This document shows, piece by piece, positions 59,366-64,000 of a stretch of 64,000 nucleotides of DNA. Position 1 is the first letter of the stretch. The number at the start of each line of letters is the position of its first letter. Origin of the DNA: Arthrobacter caoxuetaonis (GTDB taxonomy: Bacteria > Actinomycetota > Actinomycetes > Actinomycetales > Micrococcaceae). The stretch lies in contig NZ_CP099466.1 in the NCBI RefSeq assembly GCF_023921125.1, positions 2,232,001 to 2,296,000 of the forward strand, in the 5' to 3' direction. The notes under the pieces are model-generated. The model did no database searches. It was not told the DNA's origin and saw only the letters and a program-made list of their open reading frames with translations. The position numbers and the translations under genes were made by a program.

Positions 59366-62300
59366 TTACAGCGCACGAGAGACACTTCTAATCAACTCGA
59401 TTTCAGCTTGGACAGTCTGGCCCAAGCCGCTCTGACGTGTCACTCTCGCAACTGCAGCGGCTGACATCGCTTCGAACCGTTCCTGATCCTCCCACAGGCT
59501 TGCAATCCCCCTTGCCATTTCAGCCGCGTCTTCTGCTGGCGCCAGGATTCCACACGACGAATCCACGAACTCAGGGATAGCTGTAACGGCGTTTGTAACG
59601 GGCACGAGTCCTGACGACATGGCCTCATCTCTTGAGACTCCTTGACTATCCATTCTCGTGGGTGACAAGAACACACCGAAATTCCGATGCAGTTGCGCAA
59701 TCTCCTGCTGTGTCAGGAATTGACGGCGCATTTCCACGTTAGGAATATCTTTCAAAGGTCGCAATACATCGTCAAACAGAGGCCCATCACCAACAATGAG
59801 GAACGAAGACCTGTCAAACAAAGGGTGGCTGCGCAACTGTAAAATAGCCTCCACCGTAAGATCGTTTGCGTACTTTCTCGAGGCGAAGGGGCGAATACTC
59901 AGCAATCTGAATCGCTGGTCCACGTCTTTTGCCTGGTAAGAAAATCTCTCTGTATCAATGAAGTTGTGTATGATGCTGAATCTGGTCGACTTAAGAGTTA
60001 CACCCGTATCTTCCATGACCTCATGTGCAAAATACGCGGACACAAACACAAAATGCAAATTAGGATGTTGATAATTGAAAACCTGTCGCCATAGCTCGAT
60101 GCGAGAGTCACTGCGAGCCTGAGCTACCTTCCGCTGTTCGTCTGTTTCATAGTTAAATTCTCTTCTATACCAGGGCTGGACTTCGGAGCCATGGAGCCAA
60201 ATAATGGTTGGCACTTCGACAATGTGACGCTCCAAAATCTGCCACATCTTCTGATCAAGGAAATGGACCAAAATACTCTCGAAGTTGTTTTCTTTGATGG
60301 TTGAAGCCAGTTCTTCGGCACCGCCGACCTCAACGTCTACACCTTCAAACTCATACGTCCCTTGGGTAAGATTTTGGTTGAGCACAAACACCGCAGTGGG
60401 CATTCCTGCCTCACCATAGGCGCGGACTCGACTATGCACGAACCCGTGACGATAAAGATCATTGTAGGACGGGTAATGATTCGTGACAACGAGCTTCCGT
60501 TTATCACTGAGCAAGGGCACGACTTCACTTGTGCGATCTACCTTTTTTAGAGATATGCCAAAGACTTCTGCCGAACCTGTTCCCCTAATCCGCCAGCCGA
60601 ATCTTAAAGAACGAGTACCAGCTGGAATTACTAATAATTCGTTTCGGTTCGTTCGTAGCACCTGACTATTTAGGCGCTCACCTTGGTGGTCAAGACATAA
60701 AACTATAAACGACAGGTCCAAACCGTCACTGGTAGCGGCATATACATACGGTTCCGCTAGTCTAAGACCGCGGTTCAAAAGCTGTTCTAAGGGAGTCGAG
60801 ACATTTGAGTAAAGGAAACAGCGTTTTTCCACCGGTTGTTCGGAATCGACGCGGAGAGCAGTGCCGGTTGACCCGATGGAGATTCCTTTGGGATGATTTG
60901 TGCCCCCAAACTCCTGCGCGAGCTGGTCCGCATCCACATCAAACTTGGTGTGTTCGGGTGCAAAATCAGCACCCAAACCTTCTGCTAACGCGACTAGGCG
61001 TGTCAGTGGTATCCCTGTGTTCGTGCTGTTTTCCCACTTACCTACGTCCACGAGAGTCCTGGATCTAGGGGCATGATCGAAGGCTGGCAAAACCATGATG
61101 GCCATTCCGCCAATGAATGAACAATGTGACGTTCCCTCATCACCCGGGTCCAGTTCAGGCATCGAGGAAGTTCGCCATACTGTCGAGAAAGCAGGAGCAG
61201 TTGATACGCGTGTAAAAGCTCGACGAAGCCCGAGAGGATCACTAACCTCTGTCAAGCGGGATACCCCGTCAACTCCGGCAAATCCAAGGATACGCGCCGC
61301 GTCTTCAAGATAATGGGCGCCGTAGCTTGAGCTGGCCTCCCACAGGGAGACATAAGGCGCATCAGTGACTGTCGTTATGTCGAGTCTGGTGTTGGAGACC
61401 ACATAACACCGGATCCCCGGCCCCGACACCGGCCCACCCAAACTGGTCTCAGGGTCAACAAGGAATACAAGTTCTTTTTCCGCCCAGGTCTGACGTGAAT
61501 AATCACGCAGAATAGTGTCGATTTCCCCCCTGCTCTTCACTTTTGCAAGAACGGCAATTTTGCGCTCCGCCCATGATGGCCCACCGGCCAATGCCTTGGA
61601 TGCAATGTAGGTGAGTCGAACGGTGGTCGTATACTCGTCGAGAACCTTCCGGAGTGCGCGCAGGCGCATATATGCCGCGCGGGCACTACGTGGGTTATTC
61701 GTACCGTCCAGGAACTTGTCAACCCGCCTTCTGGCCTCCTCCCTGTTATCAGATGATATGACTAAGTCACCAAAAAGAGCGCGGACCTTCGACGAGTAAT
61801 TGCAGGTCACGGGACGGTTGCCAACGAGTAGTTCGAGTAGTTTACGCGAAACAATACTCTGGGACCCATGGGACGGACTGTGAAGTTTGTCGACTCCATC
61901 GGGGTCGGCTTCACCTGTAATGAAACTACTCGCGGCATCATTCATTTCATTATTGGCCGGATAACCTTGGCCATTTTCTGATGCTTTATCTAACCCTGGC
62001 TCATAAAAGAAAGGCAATAGATATACGCGCTCGTGCATCAGCACACGTTTGTACTTGGAAATCCGATCGATATCGGAAGTAAAGACATGATCAAACGCTG
62101 CTAAGAAATTTAGTGCTCCGTCGTTGGAGTCCGAATTGTCCCAGAGGACCGTAGGGATTCGACGCTCGCGACACCATAGAACTAAACTAAGTAACTGCGT
62201 CGCACTGAAATCTGAGCTTGAGTTCCGTTGCCCTTCATCTTGGCCGCGGTCAGTTTCGACAATCAAAATGTCAGGTGAAAATTGGTTGCATTCTCTTTCC

Positions 62301-62659
62301 CACCCTGCAGGAGTCGGCTGATGAACATTACATGTCATCTTGAACGCAGATGCAGTATATGTTCCTAGAATTCCCAAGACGCGGAGATCTGACAACCTTT
62401 TAACTCCGCTGTTGCCGTTAGAGATTGGTCTTGATAACAAAGAACCGGGCGCAAATCGAGACCCGTCAAGTGATTCAGCAAGCATCTCCTTCAGCGACCC
62501 ATCCATTTTCTCTGAGCGCCTCGCGTTTCCCAGGGCAGAGTCCTGGACATCGCGTTCTTCGAAGGTGGTGTTAGGGTCGCATTTCGTTGAAGGCTTGGAG
62601 AGGGACGATTCATGCGGCTCGTTGACATCCGGCCTGTCTTCATAGAGTGGCTGCTCCAT
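59366..62659 (-). CDS. large multidomain glycosyltransferase
   Basis: 1097 aa from ATG at 62659 (AAGGGAAGA upstream). Disordered 1-80; CgeB-like domain about 90-220 (RRIPTVLWDNSDSNDG, FDHVFTSDIDRISKYK) related to that of the gene at 42362-44272; a GT2-like region about 360-530 with weakened motifs (KIAVLAKVKSRGEIDTILRD, no clear DxD); a beta-rich module about 595-710 that may bind sugar; and a full GT4 domain from about 720 (NHYPSYNDLYRHGF, IIWLHGSEVQPWYRRE, RPFASRKYANDLTVEA, SPTRMDSQGVSRDEAMS). Markedly lower G+C than its neighbours suggests transfer. Probably a partner of the 36-50 kb glycan locus. Confidence 0.75.
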   Translation of the reverse strand: MEQPLYEDRPDVNEPHESSLSKPSTKCDPNTTFEERDVQDSALGNARRSEKMDGSLKEMLAESLDGSRFAPGSLLSRPISNGNSGVKRLSDLRVLGILGTYTASAFKMTCNVHQPTPAGWERECNQFSPDILIVETDRGQDEGQRNSSSDFSATQLLSLVLWCRERRIPTVLWDNSDSNDGALNFLAAFDHVFTSDIDRISKYKRVLMHERVYLLPFFYEPGLDKASENGQGYPANNEMNDAASSFITGEADPDGVDKLHSPSHGSQSIVSRKLLELLVGNRPVTCNYSSKVRALFGDLVISSDNREEARRRVDKFLDGTNNPRSARAAYMRLRALRKVLDEYTTTVRLTYIASKALAGGPSWAERKIAVLAKVKSRGEIDTILRDYSRQTWAEKELVFLVDPETSLGGPVSGPGIRCYVVSNTRLDITTVTDAPYVSLWEASSSYGAHYLEDAARILGFAGVDGVSRLTEVSDPLGLRRAFTRVSTAPAFSTVWRTSSMPELDPGDEGTSHCSFIGGMAIMVLPAFDHAPRSRTLVDVGKWENSTNTGIPLTRLVALAEGLGADFAPEHTKFDVDADQLAQEFGGTNHPKGISIGSTGTALRVDSEQPVEKRCFLYSNVSTPLEQLLNRGLRLAEPYVYAATSDGLDLSFIVLCLDHQGERLNSQVLRTNRNELLVIPAGTRSLRFGWRIRGTGSAEVFGISLKKVDRTSEVVPLLSDKRKLVVTNHYPSYNDLYRHGFVHSRVRAYGEAGMPTAVFVLNQNLTQGTYEFEGVDVEVGGAEELASTIKENNFESILVHFLDQKMWQILERHIVEVPTIIWLHGSEVQPWYRREFNYETDEQRKVAQARSDSRIELWRQVFNYQHPNLHFVFVSAYFAHEVMEDTGVTLKSTRFSIIHNFIDTERFSYQAKDVDQRFRLLSIRPFASRKYANDLTVEAILQLRSHPLFDRSSFLIVGDGPLFDDVLRPLKDIPNVEMRRQFLTQQEIAQLHRNFGVFLSPTRMDSQGVSRDEAMSSGLVPVTNAVTAIPEFVDSSCGILAPAEDAAEMARGIASLWEDQERFEAMSAAAVARVTRQSGLGQTVQAEIELIRSVSRAL

Positions 62660-63157
62660 TGTCTTCCCTTTTCGTTTCCTCACCAATCGCTTACCCCCGA
62701 ATCGTCTGAACGGCGAGCTTCATTCCACGATCCGTAAATGTGAATTCTACCCCAGCACGCTCTATTCCTTGGGTAGCAAATCGCGTGGTTATCTCAGGTG
62801 TACTCTGATGGCCAGATACTTCTCTCCCCGTAGAGGTCGGCCATCATTTAGTCGGGCAGTCGAAGAAGGACCGGGTGCCGACACGCGAAGTTAGCCGCTT
62901 GGACGGTGAGAGGACACGCGAAGCTATGGAAAGGTGGCTGCCGCCTGGTCCTGACCAATAGCTTGGAGCTGTAATGTCACCGTACTGTGGATCTACGGAA
63001 CGTGAGAATCGTCCCGCCTAAGCCTGTGTCGGATGCCACTGTCCTGCCGGAATCCTGCTGATAAAAACTGCCAAGGTTCATGGCATCGCTTTTCGTTTGG
63101 CCGGGGACCCTGTCCAAGATCCTTTTTGTCGGTGTCACCGGCAGATTCTTAGATTGC
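62660..63157. other. 498-bp gap without a recognised gene
   Basis: Lies between the end of thiL and the start of the large glycosyltransferase gene. All frames are short and none has a family-like sequence or a good start. No tRNA, transposase fragment or terminal repeat could be recognised. It should contain the promoter of the glycosyltransferase gene; no convincing hexamer pair was found. Possibly the scar of the rearrangement that separated thiL from its usual neighbours. Confidence 0.5.
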
Positions 63158-64000
63158 TTAGCCGGCGAAATGATCCCACCCCACTGGCGGCGACTTCCTG
63201 CCCCGAACAGTCACCGTGCCGGCGCCGCTGCCCTTGGCGTCCGTTACCACGCCGATTCTTCGGAAGCCCCGCGGTAGCTCAGTCCCGTGCCCGAAAACGG
63301 CTAGCAGCCCATGGTCCTCTCCCCCACCTAGGACCCAGTCGACCGCGTTGGCCCCCATGCCCTTAGCAGCTTCCGTCAGTTGTTCTGCTTCGCGCAGCAA
63401 TGCCTGAGGATCAAGGTCGACCCCTACTCCTGATGTAAGGGCTAGCCGGCCGGCATCGCGCACCAGCCCGTCAGAAATGTCCATCATGGCGTGAGCCCCC
63501 GCCACAGCCGCTGCGGGTCCGGCAGCCAAGGGCGGGCACGGACGGGACTGCGAGGCCGCGAGTGACCGCTCCCAGCCGCCCATGGCCGCGTAGTCCGCGC
63601 CGCTGTCCAGCAACGCCAGCCCGGCAGCTGCATGGCCCAGCGCCCCGCAGACCGCCAGGGTGTCCCCTGGCCGGGCTCCCGAGCGCAGAACGGGTGCCCG
63701 GCCCTGCAAGTCGCCCGTGACCGCAGCCGTAACCACCAGAGACTGACCGCGGCCAAGGTCGCCGCCGGCCACGGTGCATTGTTCGGCACCCAGTGCACGC
63801 AGCGCCGCGGAGAGGCCGTCTGCCAGGCCTTCCACCCAGGTAATACGGGTGTCCCCCGGCAGCGTCAGGCTAACGACCAGCGACGTCGCCACGGCGCCCA
63901 TGGCATTAATGTCCGAAAGGTTCTGCGCCGCACACTTCCAGCCGACGTCGAAGCCGGTTGTGCGGTACCCGCCGGGCCACTGCAGCCGGAAGTCCTGATC
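63158..64000 (-). CDS. thiL: thiamine-monophosphate kinase, C-terminal part
   Basis: 280 residues are in the window; the 5' end lies beyond the right edge. FDVGWKCAAQNLSDINAMGA (Mg-ATP Asp), VAGGDLGRGQSLVVTAAVTG, HAMMDISDGLVRDAG and GGGEDHGLLAVF are the ThiL/PurM-type motifs. It phosphorylates thiamine monophosphate to the diphosphate cofactor. An ATG at 63901 is only internal, since the frame continues upstream with conserved sequence. It is not next to rpmB or the DAK2 gene as is usual in relatives. Confidence 0.92.
   Translation of the reverse strand, partial: DQDFRLQWPGGYRTTGFDVGWKCAAQNLSDINAMGAVATSLVVSLTLPGDTRITWVEGLADGLSAALRALGAEQCTVAGGDLGRGQSLVVTAAVTGDLQGRAPVLRSGARPGDTLAVCGALGHAAAGLALLDSGADYAAMGGWERSLAASQSRPCPPLAAGPAAAVAGAHAMMDISDGLVRDAGRLALTSGVGVDLDPQALLREAEQLTEAAKGMGANAVDWVLGGGEDHGLLAVFGHGTELPRGFRRIGVVTDAKGSGAGTVTVRGRKSPPVGWDHFAG

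Noticed and set aside
62660..63157. Gene-free gap considered as a decayed transposase or toxin-antitoxin pair
   Set aside because: No frame shows DDE, recombinase, or toxin-like motifs, and no terminal inverted or direct repeats were found.
63158..63901. thiL as a truncated 247-residue gene starting at the ATG at 63901
   Set aside because: Conserved ThiL sequence (FDVGWKCAAQNLSDINA) continues in frame to the window edge, so the gene is simply cut by the window.
1..64000. CRISPR arrays, prophage, insertion sequences, rRNA operons
   Set aside because: No spaced direct repeats, transposase or integrase frames, phage structural genes or rRNA sequence were seen.

Overview
The window looks like chromosome of a high-G+C actinobacterium of the family Micrococcaceae (Arthrobacter-like). 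This rests on the gene order (rplS-trmD-rimM-khpA-rpsP, then ffh, amtB-glnK, ftsY, smc, mutM-rnc-rpmF-yceD, coaD, rsmD-recG), on frequent GTG/TTG starts, on bS16 and FtsY with actinobacterial N- or C-terminal extensions, on a DUF3515 lipoprotein, and on an oleB-oleC gene fusion of the type known from Micrococcus. No rRNA, tRNA, insertion sequence, prophage or CRISPR array was found.

Layout. 1-6.7 kb holds ribosome and secretion genes on the minus strand (rplS, trmD, rimM, khpA, rpsP, ffh), interrupted by a small accessory set (VOC protein, GNAT, hydrolase remnant, Nudix-like). 6.8-15.3 kb holds a divergent glucose-6-phosphate dehydrogenase paralogue, the ammonium uptake pair amtB-glnK behind a well-formed GlnR box, a secreted GH79-like glycosidase, ftsY, and an MFS/amidotransferase pair. 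smc (15.3-18.9 kb) is divergent from an ole operon for long-chain olefin synthesis (oleA, fused oleBC, oleD), which is followed by a serine hydrolase gene. 24.6-34.4 kb is DNA repair, RNA processing and housekeeping.

The main accessory region is 34.8-50.8 kb. wecB on the plus strand faces a tightly overlapping minus-strand operon of eight genes: two GT4 enzymes, an ABC exporter permease and ATPase, a two-domain glycosyltransferase, wecC, a further GT4, and a heparinase II/III-esterase fusion. Upstream lie an LCP ligase and a membrane protein with an octapeptide repeat. WecB and WecC together make UDP-ManNAcA, so the locus most likely builds and exports a ManNAcA-containing surface polysaccharide that LCP attaches to the wall. 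Much of 36-46 kb is visibly poorer in G+C and has less biased codon use than its surroundings. A second low-G+C gene, a 1097-residue multidomain glycosyltransferase, stands apart at 59.4-62.7 kb.

Between these two islands is a housekeeping block: ddl, gpsA, plsC and murA (peptidoglycan and phospholipid precursors), leuD-leuC with a divergent IclR regulator, and a small potassium channel. thiL runs off the right edge. In related genomes thiL normally sits between the DUF3515 gene and the DAK2-domain gene, so the surface-polysaccharide genes appear to occupy or flank a rearranged site.
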